A program made the position numbers and the translations under genes. A stretch of 58,658 nt of DNA from assembly GCA_015066345.1 (NCBI GenBank), contig SVOQ01000002.1, positions 1-58,658 on the forward strand, given 5' to 3'. Shown here in pieces: positions 43,483-51,231 of the stretch. The first letter of the stretch is position 1; the number at the start of each line of letters is the position of its first letter. The notes under the pieces were generated by a model. It was given only the letters and a program-made list of their open reading frames with translations. It was not told where the DNA came from and ran no database searches. The DNA is from Oscillospiraceae bacterium. GTDB taxonomy: Bacteria; Bacillota; Clostridia; Oscillospirales; Acutalibacteraceae.

Positions 43483-43511
43483 ATTATACAATAATAATCC
43501 TGAAATTGCAA
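43483..43511 (-). promoter_or_regulatory. SigA-type promoter of the CAP/dockerin-metY-metA run
   Basis: On the minus strand TTGCAA (43511-43506) and TATAAT (43488-43483) are 17 bases apart, 54 bases before the ATG of the CAP/dockerin gene. This is among the best promoter matches in the window. Confidence 0.7.
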
Positions 43512-43543
43512 TAGTAGTAACATCAATTAACAAACGCGTAACA

Positions 43544-43578
43544 AAAAGAGTTGCAGAAATAAATCCTGCAACTCTTTT
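43544..43578 (-). terminator. Intrinsic terminator after the metallophosphoesterase gene
   Basis: Arms 43544-43556 and 43566-43578 pair over 13 bases (AAAAGAGTTGCAG with CTGCAACTCTTTT). On the minus strand it starts 6 bases after the stop and ends in TTTTTG. Confidence 0.88.
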
Positions 43579-43583
43579 AATAA

Positions 43584-44660
43584 TCATACACCCTCTGTAT
43601 CAGTAATACGGGGGATTTCAATTGATTCGGTGTAAAGCTCTCGTGGGTTATTTTCATCAAGGACAATAAGTCTGCCGCCGCGTTCCTTACCGTATGTAAA
43701 GTAACCTGCACCGATAGTCTGATAAAGGTCGATGCCTTCAACATTCATTTTAAAATCATTTACGTGGTCGTGACCGAAGAATGCGGCGAAAATATCCCCT
43801 GTTTTCTTCCAACTTTCAAACTGATTTCTGTAAACCTTTTCCATATTGGGAGGACAAGGAACCTCCCTGATTCTGCCACTGAGAATCTTGTTACCGATTA
43901 CATAGTAGTTTCCGTCACGTTCGAATGTATACTCGTCTTTTTCGGTTGCTTCTCTGTAACCGTCAAGCTCCTGCTGAACGGGAATATGTTGGAAAAGAAT
44001 TGCGGGGACGGGTTCGCCACCATTTGCCTTTTTCAACTCCTCGGCACGTGTTTCGTACCAGTTAATCTGGCAATCGTGAACGTGGTCATAGGAATTACCA
44101 CCCTCGGAGTTGGTTTCGTAATCGTTGGAGTCCATAAGCCAGAGGGCGAAAGCATCTTTTTCACCTTTACTGTCTTTAATAGTAATGCAACAGTTACCGC
44201 AACCGTAAACATCCGCGTCATTAAGATTTGAGCGACAGTTGGCGTACTCCATATACATCATCATCTGGAACTCTGTGTGGAAACCGATTTCACCGTCATG
44301 ATTACCAAAAACAACACCCAAAGGAATATTACGTTTCTTTATGGGTTCAATAATATCCTCAATGGTCTTTTTGATGTAATCATATGTAAATTCTTCCCAA
44401 TAACCGCTTACGTTATCACCACCGAAAACAACCATATCGGGATTTGTTTTTTCCACAAGGCTCTCAATAACATTCAGGGTTTCTTTGTATCTGCCCTCGG
44501 GAATTGCTCGGTTTTCGTCGTCATCCATTATTGGTTGAACGCAATGTATATCGGTAATATGTAAGATTTTAAACTTACCGTCCGCACCGAATTTAAGCGG
44601 TGCGGGGGTTTCACGTTTGAATCTGTCTGTTTTCCATTTTCTGGGGAATCCCATTGCCAT
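43584..44660 (-). CDS. Calcineurin-like metallophosphoesterase
   Basis: A 358-residue enzyme with the complete metallophosphoesterase metal-site set: ILHITDIHCVQP, VVFGGDNVSG, VVFGNHDGE, ILFQHIPVQ and FFGHDHVNDF. It has no signal peptide. The size and the MGFPRKWKTDRFKRE start resemble the purple-acid-phosphatase-related bacterial group, often annotated only as metallophosphoesterase; substrate not known. Flanked by a repeat copy upstream and a terminator downstream, it appears to be monocistronic. Confidence 0.92.
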   Translation of the reverse strand: MAMGFPRKWKTDRFKRETPAPLKFGADGKFKILHITDIHCVQPIMDDDENRAIPEGRYKETLNVIESLVEKTNPDMVVFGGDNVSGYWEEFTYDYIKKTIEDIIEPIKKRNIPLGVVFGNHDGEIGFHTEFQMMMYMEYANCRSNLNDADVYGCGNCCITIKDSKGEKDAFALWLMDSNDYETNSEGGNSYDHVHDCQINWYETRAEELKKANGGEPVPAILFQHIPVQQELDGYREATEKDEYTFERDGNYYVIGNKILSGRIREVPCPPNMEKVYRNQFESWKKTGDIFAAFFGHDHVNDFKMNVEGIDLYQTIGAGYFTYGKERGGRLIVLDENNPRELYTESIEIPRITDTEGV

Positions 44661-44681
44661 AGTAAATTTCCTCCGTAAATT

Positions 44682-44795
44682 TAGTGAATAATGAATAGTG
44701 AAAAATGAATAATGAATAATTTTGGGACTGCGTCAGCATTATAATCGGCTTTGCCCCTTTAATTACGAATTATGAATTACGCATTACGAATTAAA
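44682..44795. repeat. Dispersed intergenic repeat, copy 3
   Basis: Between the metallophosphoesterase and M29 genes. It starts with AATGAATAGTGAAAAATGAA-type words (44688-44720), then the core ATTATAATCGGCTTTGCCCC at 44738-44757, then ATTACGAATTATGAATTACG words to 44793. Same orientation as copy 1. The words on the two sides of the core differ in sequence but share a 7-11-base rhythm. Confidence 0.7.
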
Positions 44796-46017
44796 ATGCC
44801 CAATTGCCGTTTTTGAAAATCGGGTACGCTACCCCGTCTTTATATCCTGTAATTTCAAGGTCGGGTGCACCTATCATAAAGTCCACGTGAATCATACTGT
44901 CGTTTACGCCAAGTGCCTGACATTCTTCAAGACTTTTTTCTTCAAAACCGTCTATTGTGTCACAGAAACCTCTGCCTAAAGCCACGTGACAACTTGCATT
45001 TTCATCAAAAAGAGTGTTGTAGAAAAGTATACCCGTATTAGCAATGGGGCTATCGTGAGGAATGAGAGCCAACTCTCCAAGATATTTAGCTCCATCGTCC
45101 ATTGTGAGCATTTTATCAAGTAAATCCTTGCCCACTTTTGCATCCCATTCTACGGCTTTACCGTCTTTGAAAGTAATATAGAACCCGTCAATAATCTGAC
45201 TCTGCCACGAAAGGGGTTTTGTAGAAACAACCTTACCCTCTGCAAAGCCTTTTTTAGGCGAAATAAACACTTCCTGAGTGGGTAAATTGGGGTTAAAGAA
45301 ATTACCGCTAAGTGTAGTTTCACCGCCACCGCACCAATGACTTTCGGGAATAAGCCAAGCCTTAAAATCAGTACCGTTTGAACTCTTATAATGAAGGTAG
45401 TCGAACTTTTTATCGTTTAAATATGCGGTTCTTTTCTTAAGGTTTGCGTTGTGGTTTTTCCATGCTTCCTCGGGGTCATTGTCCTTTGTAACGTAAACAG
45501 TTTCGAGGATAGCATCCCAAAGCATATTGTAGGCTTTGTTCTTTGTTTCGTTGGGGAAAACCCTTTTAGCCCACGCGTAGGAAGGCACCGCCGCAATACA
45601 CCATTGGTCTTTATTTTCAAGAGCATCACTGTATTTTTTAGTGATTTTATAACGTGCCATCTGTGATTTCTGCATTTTTTCACGGTTGACACCCGCGAGA
45701 CCGTAGGGGTCTTCACTTTCAATATAAATACGGCAAGGCACTTCCTCAACCATTAATTTAAGGCGTTCCTCCTGCCAAGCAGGAACTTCACTTAAGGATT
45801 TAAGAGTTCTGTGCTTGTAATTAAGTTTTGTAACCGCCTGAAAAGCCCAGTCAACCTCCACTCTTGAAGCACCCGCCTTATAACACTCATTAACGAGTAT
45901 TGTAATAAACTCGTGCTGGTCAGCCTCACAATAGATTCTTACGGGTTGACCTTTCTTTATATTGACGCCCACTCTCGCAATAAGACGGGCGTATTTTTTC
46001 TGCATTGTTTTAGTCAT
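44791..46017 (-). CDS. M29-family aminopeptidase
   Basis: A cytoplasmic metallo-aminopeptidase of the AmpS/PepS kind. The 408-residue protein shows the metal ligands of the family: Glu in NLPTQEVFISP, Glu in LGELALIPHDSPI, His in NASCHVALGRGF and the His-x-Asp pair in NDSMIHVDFMIG. N-terminal domain begins MQKKYARLIARVGVNIKKGQ, typical for M29. The stop lies at the border of repeat copy 3. It is divergent from the spore protein gene. Confidence 0.93.
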   Translation of the reverse strand: MTKTMQKKYARLIARVGVNIKKGQPVRIYCEADQHEFITILVNECYKAGASRVEVDWAFQAVTKLNYKHRTLKSLSEVPAWQEERLKLMVEEVPCRIYIESEDPYGLAGVNREKMQKSQMARYKITKKYSDALENKDQWCIAAVPSYAWAKRVFPNETKNKAYNMLWDAILETVYVTKDNDPEEAWKNHNANLKKRTAYLNDKKFDYLHYKSSNGTDFKAWLIPESHWCGGGETTLSGNFFNPNLPTQEVFISPKKGFAEGKVVSTKPLSWQSQIIDGFYITFKDGKAVEWDAKVGKDLLDKMLTMDDGAKYLGELALIPHDSPIANTGILFYNTLFDENASCHVALGRGFCDTIDGFEEKSLEECQALGVNDSMIHVDFMIGAPDLEITGYKDGVAYPIFKNGNWAF

Positions 46018-46203
46018 TAAATCACCTTTTTTATTTGATTTATGTTATTTATTTTACCACAAAACAAGTAGTAATACAACAAGGAGTTGAGATTTGCTTT
46101 CAATATATTTTCACCATAATTTGTTATTTTGATTTTTTAATATTTTCATTCACTCGTCAAATAATAAAATTGCAAACGCAAATTACTTTTGTGAAGGAGT
46201 GTA

Positions 46204-46413
46204 ATGAAAATGGCAAAAAACAGTTCTATGCCCGCAGATACAAAGGCAAGCGCAAAGCAGATTCTTAACCAGATTAAGATGGAAGCTGCTCAGGAAGTAG
46301 GCGTTGACCTTAAGCAGGGTTATAACGGTGACCTCACATCTCGTCAGGCAGGTTCAATCGGTGGCCAGATGGTTAAAAAGATGATTCAGGCTTACGAAGA
46401 AGGCAACAAATAA
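46204..46413 (+). CDS. Alpha/beta-type small acid-soluble spore protein
   Basis: Coats and protects DNA in dormant spores. The 69-residue protein has the two conserved blocks: LNQIKMEAAQEVGVDL, which contains the germination protease site region (Glu kept, next residue Ala instead of Ile or Phe), and YNGDLTSRQAGSIGGQMVKK. Start may be the ATG at 46204 or 46210; GAAGGAG lies 4 or 10 bases upstream. It is monocistronic before a strong terminator. I did not find a convincing SigG promoter. Its presence marks the organism as an endospore former. Confidence 0.94.
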   Translation: MKMAKNSSMPADTKASAKQILNQIKMEAAQEVGVDLKQGYNGDLTSRQAGSIGGQMVKKMIQAYEEGNK

Positions 46414-46431
46414 TTACCCCCGAAGGTAACG

Positions 46432-46462
46432 AAAAGGAGAACTCTTTTGAGTTCTCCTTTTT
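46432..46462 (+). terminator. Intrinsic terminator after the spore protein gene
   Basis: Arms 46432-46444 and 46449-46461 pair over 13 bases (AAAAGGAGAACTC with GAGTTCTCCTTTT) around a TTTT loop. It may also stop the convergent DUF2752 gene, whose stop is 3 bases away. Confidence 0.9.
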
Positions 46463-46464
46463 GG

Positions 46465-46875
46465 TTATATGATTAAATTTTTAATATACTCAACACATTG
46501 ATAAATAAATCCGCTTTTAAGGTCTATGTAAACGATTTCACTACCCGAAAAGAGCCTGAAAAAGTAAACACCTACGAAAGCTATACAAAATACTGCAACG
46601 AGAATATTTTTTAGTTTTTCAGGAAGTTTTTTCCTTAATAAAAACAGAACAACCGCTATGGGCATAATATAAATAAGCGGATGCATTTGTAATGCACTTA
46701 AGAAATCAAAATGCAAAATAGCCTCGGCGGCTCGTGACATACCGCAACCGAAGCAACTGAACCCGCCCAAAAACCTGAAAGGACAACCTAAGGTAAAATA
46801 AAACGGGGCAACTATTATGATTACTAAAATGTGTATCCAATATCTTTTGAATATTCTCTTAATTTTTTCTTTCAT
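46465..46875 (-). CDS. DUF2752-family membrane protein
   Basis: A 136-residue protein with about three membrane segments. The DUF2752 signature is clear: LGCPFRFLGGFSCFGCGMSR, followed by the helix AAEAILHFDFLSALQMHPLI. The cysteine-rich FxCPGCG-like motif is conserved in the family, but its function is unknown. It is alone on its strand, convergent with the spore protein gene. Confidence 0.88.
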   Translation of the reverse strand: MKEKIKRIFKRYWIHILVIIIVAPFYFTLGCPFRFLGGFSCFGCGMSRAAEAILHFDFLSALQMHPLIYIMPIAVVLFLLRKKLPEKLKNILVAVFCIAFVGVYFFRLFSGSEIVYIDLKSGFIYQCVEYIKNLII

Positions 46876-46912
46876 AGATTAAATTTAGCATTTAAAGTGG
46901 CTTATGTCAATA

Positions 46913-46970
46913 ACAATATAATCGGCTTGCCCCGAAATTCTGCATTTTACATTCTGCATTTTGCATTTTA
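46913..46970. repeat. Dispersed intergenic repeat, copy 4 (short)
   Basis: The core ATATAATCGGCTTGCCCC (46916-46933) is followed by ATTCTGCATTTTACATTCTG and similar words to 46970. The filler words here (TGCATTTT type) differ from those in copies 1-3. It abuts the terminator of the alcohol dehydrogenase. Confidence 0.6.
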
Positions 46971-46997
46971 AAAAAGCCCTCTTTCGAGGGCTTTTTT
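46970..46997 (-). terminator. Intrinsic terminator of the iron alcohol dehydrogenase gene
   Basis: AAAAAAGCCCTC (46970-46981) pairs with GAGGGCTTTTTT (46986-46997) around TTTC. It starts 2 bases after the stop on the minus strand. Confidence 0.9.
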
Positions 46998-46998
46998 A

Positions 46999-48147
46999 TT
47001 AAAGTAATGCTCTGTAAAGTTCAGCAATTTCTTCAACACTTGTATCTCTGGGGTTACCGGGACGACAAGCATCTGCGAATGCACTTTCTGAAAGGAACTG
47101 AACATCCTCATCCTTAAGAATTCCATTAAGGTCTTTGGGAATACCGACTTTTTCTGCAAGAGCGGCAACTACTTCAACCGCAGCCTTTCTTGCATCCTCT
47201 ATTGTCATAGCATCTGTGCCTTCAACGCCCATAGCCTTAGCAATATCGCGGTATTTATCACCTGTATAAGGTGCGTTATATTCCATAATTGAGGGAAGAA
47301 GAATTGCGTTAGCAACACCGTGGGGTGTATCGTAAAGAGCACCAAGACCGTGAGCCATACTGTGAACGATACCAAGACCTACGTTTGAGAAGCCCTGACC
47401 TGCAATATACTGAGCGAGAGCCATACCCTCTCTACCCTCTTCGGTGTTTTCACAAGCACCGGGAAGATGCTTTGCAATAAGTTCAATTGCCTTAAGGTGG
47501 AACATATCGGTCATTTCCCAAGCACCTTTGGTGATGTAACCCTCAATCGCGTGTGTAAGTGCGTCCATACCAGTTGAAGCAGTAAGACCCTTGGGCATTG
47601 TAGCGGTCATATCGGGGTCAACAACTGCAACCTCGGGAATATCGTGAACATCAACACAAACGAATTTACGTTTCTTTTCTACGTCGGTAATAACGTAGTT
47701 AATTGTAACTTCTGCGGCAGTACCTGCAGTAGTGGGAACTGCAATTGTAAATACTGCGTGATTTTTAGTAGGAGCAACACCCTCAAGACTTCTTACATCT
47801 GCAAATTCGGGGTTTTCAATAATAATACCGATAGCCTTTGCGGTATCCATTGATGAACCGCCACCGATAGCAACGATGCTGTCCGCTCCGCTTACTTTAA
47901 AAGCCTCAACACCCGCAAGGACATTTTCAATTGTGGGGTTAGCCTTGATTTCACTGAACACTGTATAGGGGAAACCCGCTTTATCCAAAAGGTCGGTAAC
48001 CTTTGCACTAACACCGAATTTAATAAGGTCGGGGTCAGCACAAACGAAAGCCTTTTTGAATCCTCGGCTCTGAAGTTCGGGAACTATATTTTCAATAGCG
48101 CCCTTACCGTGATATGAAATTGTGTTTAATACAATACGATTTGCCAT
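46999..48147 (-). CDS. Iron-containing alcohol dehydrogenase
   Basis: NAD(P)-dependent group III alcohol dehydrogenase, interconverting an alcohol and aldehyde such as lactaldehyde/propanediol or butanal/butanol. The 382-residue protein has the nucleotide motif IVAIGGGSSMDTAKAIG (about 92-108) and metal ligands in DALTHAIEGYI, HSMAHGLGALYDTPHGVANA. The closest general resemblance is to FucO/1,3-propanediol dehydrogenases, but the substrate cannot be fixed. AAGGAGG precedes the ATG, and TATAAT on the minus strand at 48197-48192 may be the -10 box. Monocistronic. Confidence 0.93.
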   Translation of the reverse strand: MANRIVLNTISYHGKGAIENIVPELQSRGFKKAFVCADPDLIKFGVSAKVTDLLDKAGFPYTVFSEIKANPTIENVLAGVEAFKVSGADSIVAIGGGSSMDTAKAIGIIIENPEFADVRSLEGVAPTKNHAVFTIAVPTTAGTAAEVTINYVITDVEKKRKFVCVDVHDIPEVAVVDPDMTATMPKGLTASTGMDALTHAIEGYITKGAWEMTDMFHLKAIELIAKHLPGACENTEEGREGMALAQYIAGQGFSNVGLGIVHSMAHGLGALYDTPHGVANAILLPSIMEYNAPYTGDKYRDIAKAMGVEGTDAMTIEDARKAAVEVVAALAEKVGIPKDLNGILKDEDVQFLSESAFADACRPGNPRDTSVEEIAELYRALL

Positions 48148-48304
48148 AGCAAATACCTCCTTGATTACGGACTTTGTCCTATTTTGAAATTATTATACAT
48201 CAAAACCTTTGATAAATCATTAACAATAATAAAATTTGTTTATTTTCCCGTAAAATTCGGAAGGTTTGCCAAATTTCCGCCCCAAAACCCTTGCAATATT
48301 ACTA

Positions 48305-48333
48305 TTGTTTTAGATTTTCGGTAGTGCTATACT
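48305..48333 (+). promoter_or_regulatory. Promoter of the GH125 gene
   Basis: TTGTTT (48305-48310) and TATACT (48328-48333) are 17 bases apart, and TG at 48325-48326 adds an extended -10. It lies 53 bases before the ATG. Confidence 0.55.
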
Positions 48334-48385
48334 GTAAAAAATAACAAAAACAACTTTTTTGTTGCGTTTACTTTAGGAGTAGATT

Positions 48386-49660
48386 ATGGATACACCTGAT
48401 ATTCTTTTGCAAAAAGCAGATGAAATTACAGAAAAATTAAAAGTAAAATATCCTGAACTTGCACCATTTTTTAAAGGTTGCTTTTTAAATACTATCGAAA
48501 CAACCGTCACAAAATTGGATGACGGAGGATATTTTGTAATTACGGGCGACATTCCCGCAATGTGGTTGCGTGACAGTACCGCCCAACTCACCCACTACAT
48601 ACGTTACGCAAATCAGGATGAAAAACTTAAAGACATTATAAGAAGTGTCATCGCAAGACAGGTTGAGTTTGTGTGCCTTGACCCTTATGCAAATGCTTTT
48701 AACGCAGTACCGAATTCTCACGCGGAACAGGATGAAACCGATTTTTATGACGGTATGATATGGGAAAGAAAGTACGAAGTTGACTCACTTTGTGCCCCAA
48801 TATATCTTGCCCATAAATATTACACTGAAACTGCGGATGATTCTATTTTTACAGAAAAGTTCCGTGAGATGATGTATAAAATAATCGAGGTTTTCAAAAA
48901 AGAACAAAACCATTTCCAGAGTTCAACCTACTTCTTCAACCGTGAAAACTGCCCCGAAACCGACACCTTACCCAATAAGGGCAACGGTAACGAGGTAGCA
49001 TACACGGGTATGACCTGGTCAGGTTTCAGACCCTCTGATGACCGATGCGTTTACGGTTATCTCGTACCCGCCAACATGATGGCGGTGTGTGCTCTTAAAA
49101 AGGCTGCAGAACTGGCTAATTTGGGTTATGAAGATAATAAATTAGAGAGTGAATGTCGTTCACTCGCCTTTGATATAGACGACGGTATAAAAGAACACGC
49201 AATATACGAACATCCGAAATACAGTAATATTTACGCCTACGAGGTTGACGGCAGAGGAAATGTAATCCTTATGGATGATGCAAACTCACCAAGCCTTTTG
49301 TCCGCTCCGTATCTTGGCTATTGTTCAAATGACAACGAGATTTATCAGAATACAAGAAACTTTATTCTTTCAATAAGTAATCCTTGGTATTTTGAGGGCA
49401 AGGTTGCCAAAGGTGTGGGTAGCCCCCATACGGGAACAAACAAAATCTGGCACATTGCTTTAACTATGCAAGCCCTTACTTCATCTTCAAAAGAGGAAAT
49501 TGAAAACTGCCTTAAAATGATTGCTAACTCTCACGCAGGTACATTCCTTATGCACGAATCTTTTAATAAAGATGATGATACTTTGTTCACAAGACCTTGG
49601 TTTGCTTGGGCGAATAGTTTATTCGCAGAACTTTTAATAAGACTTACGGAAGAGAATTAA
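48386..49660 (+). CDS. GH125 exo-alpha-1,6-mannosidase
   Basis: Inverting mannosidase that trims terminal alpha-1,6-mannose from N-glycan-type oligosaccharides. The 424-residue protein follows the family closely: GDIPAMWLRDSTAQLTHYI near the N-terminus, YEVDSLCAPIYLAHKYY, YTGMTWSGFRPSDDRCVYGY with the general-acid Asp, and LMHESFNKDDDTLFTRPWF with the base Glu. There is no signal peptide, so it acts on imported glycans. GGAG precedes the ATG; the gene is monocistronic between its own promoter and a terminator. Confidence 0.95.
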   Translation: MDTPDILLQKADEITEKLKVKYPELAPFFKGCFLNTIETTVTKLDDGGYFVITGDIPAMWLRDSTAQLTHYIRYANQDEKLKDIIRSVIARQVEFVCLDPYANAFNAVPNSHAEQDETDFYDGMIWERKYEVDSLCAPIYLAHKYYTETADDSIFTEKFREMMYKIIEVFKKEQNHFQSSTYFFNRENCPETDTLPNKGNGNEVAYTGMTWSGFRPSDDRCVYGYLVPANMMAVCALKKAAELANLGYEDNKLESECRSLAFDIDDGIKEHAIYEHPKYSNIYAYEVDGRGNVILMDDANSPSLLSAPYLGYCSNDNEIYQNTRNFILSISNPWYFEGKVAKGVGSPHTGTNKIWHIALTMQALTSSSKEEIENCLKMIANSHAGTFLMHESFNKDDDTLFTRPWFAWANSLFAELLIRLTEEN

Positions 49661-49667
49661 CAATATA

Positions 49668-49710
49668 AAAAGCAACACACGGAACACTTGGTTCCGTGTG
49701 TTGCTTTTTT
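49668..49710 (+). terminator. Strong intrinsic terminator after the GH125 gene
   Basis: Arms 49668-49686 and 49692-49710 pair over 19 bases around the loop ACTTG, followed by more T. It lies between the GH125 gene and the convergent aspartate kinase gene and can serve both. Confidence 0.93.
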
Positions 49711-49738
49711 GCCTTAAACAAAAATTTATGACATTCAA

Positions 49739-51052
49739 TTACTTAACAAATTCACGATAAATTGCATCAAGAGTTTTGATGTAATCATCTTCAGAGATAC
49801 CAATAATGATATTAAGTTCGCTTGAACCCTGGTCAATCATTTTGATATTGATATCATTTTCTGCAATTGCTTTGAAGATACGACTTGCAGTACCCTTTGA
49901 ACCGGCCATACCTCTACCAACAACTGCTACAAGAGCGATACCGCCGTTAACAGTTACGTTGTCCGCCTTTGTTCTTCTCTTAATTTCGTTAACAATAGCA
50001 TCTTTCTGGGGAAGGAAGTCGTTATCGTTAACAACAACTGACATAGTGTCGATACCTGAAGGAAGATGCTCAAAGCAAAGGTTGTAGTTTTCGAGAATTT
50101 CAAGAACATTTCTTCCGAATCCAACTTCGGAGTTCATCATATCCTTTTCAATAGCGATAACTGAGAAACCTTTTTTACCTGCAATACCTGTAATAACAGT
50201 ATCAACCTTGCTGCTTTCAACGGAGGATACGATCATTGTACCGCTGTCTTCGGGAGCATTTGTGTTACGGATATTAATCGGAATACCCATTTCACGAACG
50301 GGGAAAATAGCATCCTCGTGCATAACTGTTGCACCCATATATGAAAGTTCGCGAAGTTCACTATATGTGATTACGGGAATAACTGCGGGATTTTCAACAC
50401 ATCTGGGGTCTGCCATAAGCATACCTGAAACATCGGTCCAGTTTTCGTAAATATCGGCTTTAATTGCTCTTGCAACGATTGAACCTGTAATATCACTACC
50501 ACCGCGGGAGAAAGTTTTAATTGTACCATTGGGCATTACACCGTAGAAACCGGGAATAACTGCACGTTCGTGTTTCTCGAGGATAGCGGAAAGTTCTTCG
50601 TTGGTTTTCTCTATGTCAAGAGTACCATTCTCTTTAAAGAAGATACCGTCCTCAGCATCAATAAAATCATAGCCGATGTAATTCGCAAGAACGATTGAGT
50701 TAAGGTACTCACCGCGACTTGCAATATAGTCACGACCTGCGTGGTGTACGATAGCGTTTTTGATTCTGTCGAATTCGGGCTGGAGCCAGAGTTTGATACC
50801 TAAATCTTTAATGATACCGTTGTAGCGGTCCTCAATAAGTTTGAACGCATCATCGATGGGCTGATTCTTTTTAACGAGTTTGTAGCAATCGTAGAGCATA
50901 TCCGTAACTTTGATATCGTCGGAAAATCTTTTTCCGGGTGCGGAAGCAACTACATATCTACGCTCGGGTTGTGACTTAATAATTGCGGCAACCTTTTTAA
51001 ACTGTTCTGCATCTGCAAGTGAACTGCCACCGAATTTAAGAACTTTTATCAT
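49739..51052 (-). CDS. Aspartate kinase
   Basis: First enzyme of lysine, threonine and methionine synthesis. The 437-residue protein begins IKVLKFGGSSLADAEQFKKV (phosphate-binding KFGGSS), has RGGSDITGSIVA and the C-terminal ACT pair region (ITGIAGKKGFSVIAIEKDMM, GRGMAGSKGTASRIF, INIKMIDQGSSELNIIIGI) for feedback control. Length fits the monofunctional AK class III. A TATAAT box with TTGTTT 18 bases away lies in the leader on the minus strand; an exact 11-base direct repeat also occurs there (51080-51117). No lysine riboswitch was recognised. Confidence 0.95.
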   Translation of the reverse strand: MIKVLKFGGSSLADAEQFKKVAAIIKSQPERRYVVASAPGKRFSDDIKVTDMLYDCYKLVKKNQPIDDAFKLIEDRYNGIIKDLGIKLWLQPEFDRIKNAIVHHAGRDYIASRGEYLNSIVLANYIGYDFIDAEDGIFFKENGTLDIEKTNEELSAILEKHERAVIPGFYGVMPNGTIKTFSRGGSDITGSIVARAIKADIYENWTDVSGMLMADPRCVENPAVIPVITYSELRELSYMGATVMHEDAIFPVREMGIPINIRNTNAPEDSGTMIVSSVESSKVDTVITGIAGKKGFSVIAIEKDMMNSEVGFGRNVLEILENYNLCFEHLPSGIDTMSVVVNDNDFLPQKDAIVNEIKRRTKADNVTVNGGIALVAVVGRGMAGSKGTASRIFKAIAENDINIKMIDQGSSELNIIIGISEDDYIKTLDAIYREFVK

Positions 51053-51079
51053 AATTCATTCTCCTAAATTTAATTTGGG

Positions 51080-51117
51080 ATACTAACATCATTCTAATAC
51101 CAGTATATACTAACATC
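51080..51117. repeat. 11-base direct repeat in the aspartate kinase leader
   Basis: ATACTAACATC is present at 51080-51090 and again at 51107-51117, 27 bases apart. Both lie within 65 bases of the aspartate kinase start. A small GCACATGTGC palindrome is found further upstream near 51145. Regulatory meaning unknown. Confidence 0.55.
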
Positions 51118-51190
51118 TCGAAAATGACTTCGCAAGTTTTTTTTGCACATGTGCGAAAAGTTCTGTTTATTATATAGTTTTTACAAAATA

Positions 51191-51226
51191 AAAAACAACT
51201 TCTTGTGCAAAAACACAAGAAGTTGT
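51191..51226 (-). terminator. Intrinsic terminator after the Eis-like acetyltransferase gene
   Basis: ACAACTTCTTGTG (51195-51207) pairs with CACAAGAAGTTGT (51214-51226) around CAAAAA. On the minus strand it starts 6 bases after the stop and ends in a run of T. Confidence 0.88.
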
Positions 51227-51231
51227 CAATT

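Noticed and set aside
43457-43543. Transfer or mobile element scar around the CAP/dockerin gene
   Set aside because: No inverted repeat ends, no transposase remnants; the gap contains an ordinary promoter and terminator.
46018-46203. SigG sporulation promoter for the spore protein gene
   Set aside because: A CATAATT word exists near 46114, but no partner at the right spacing; too weak to call.
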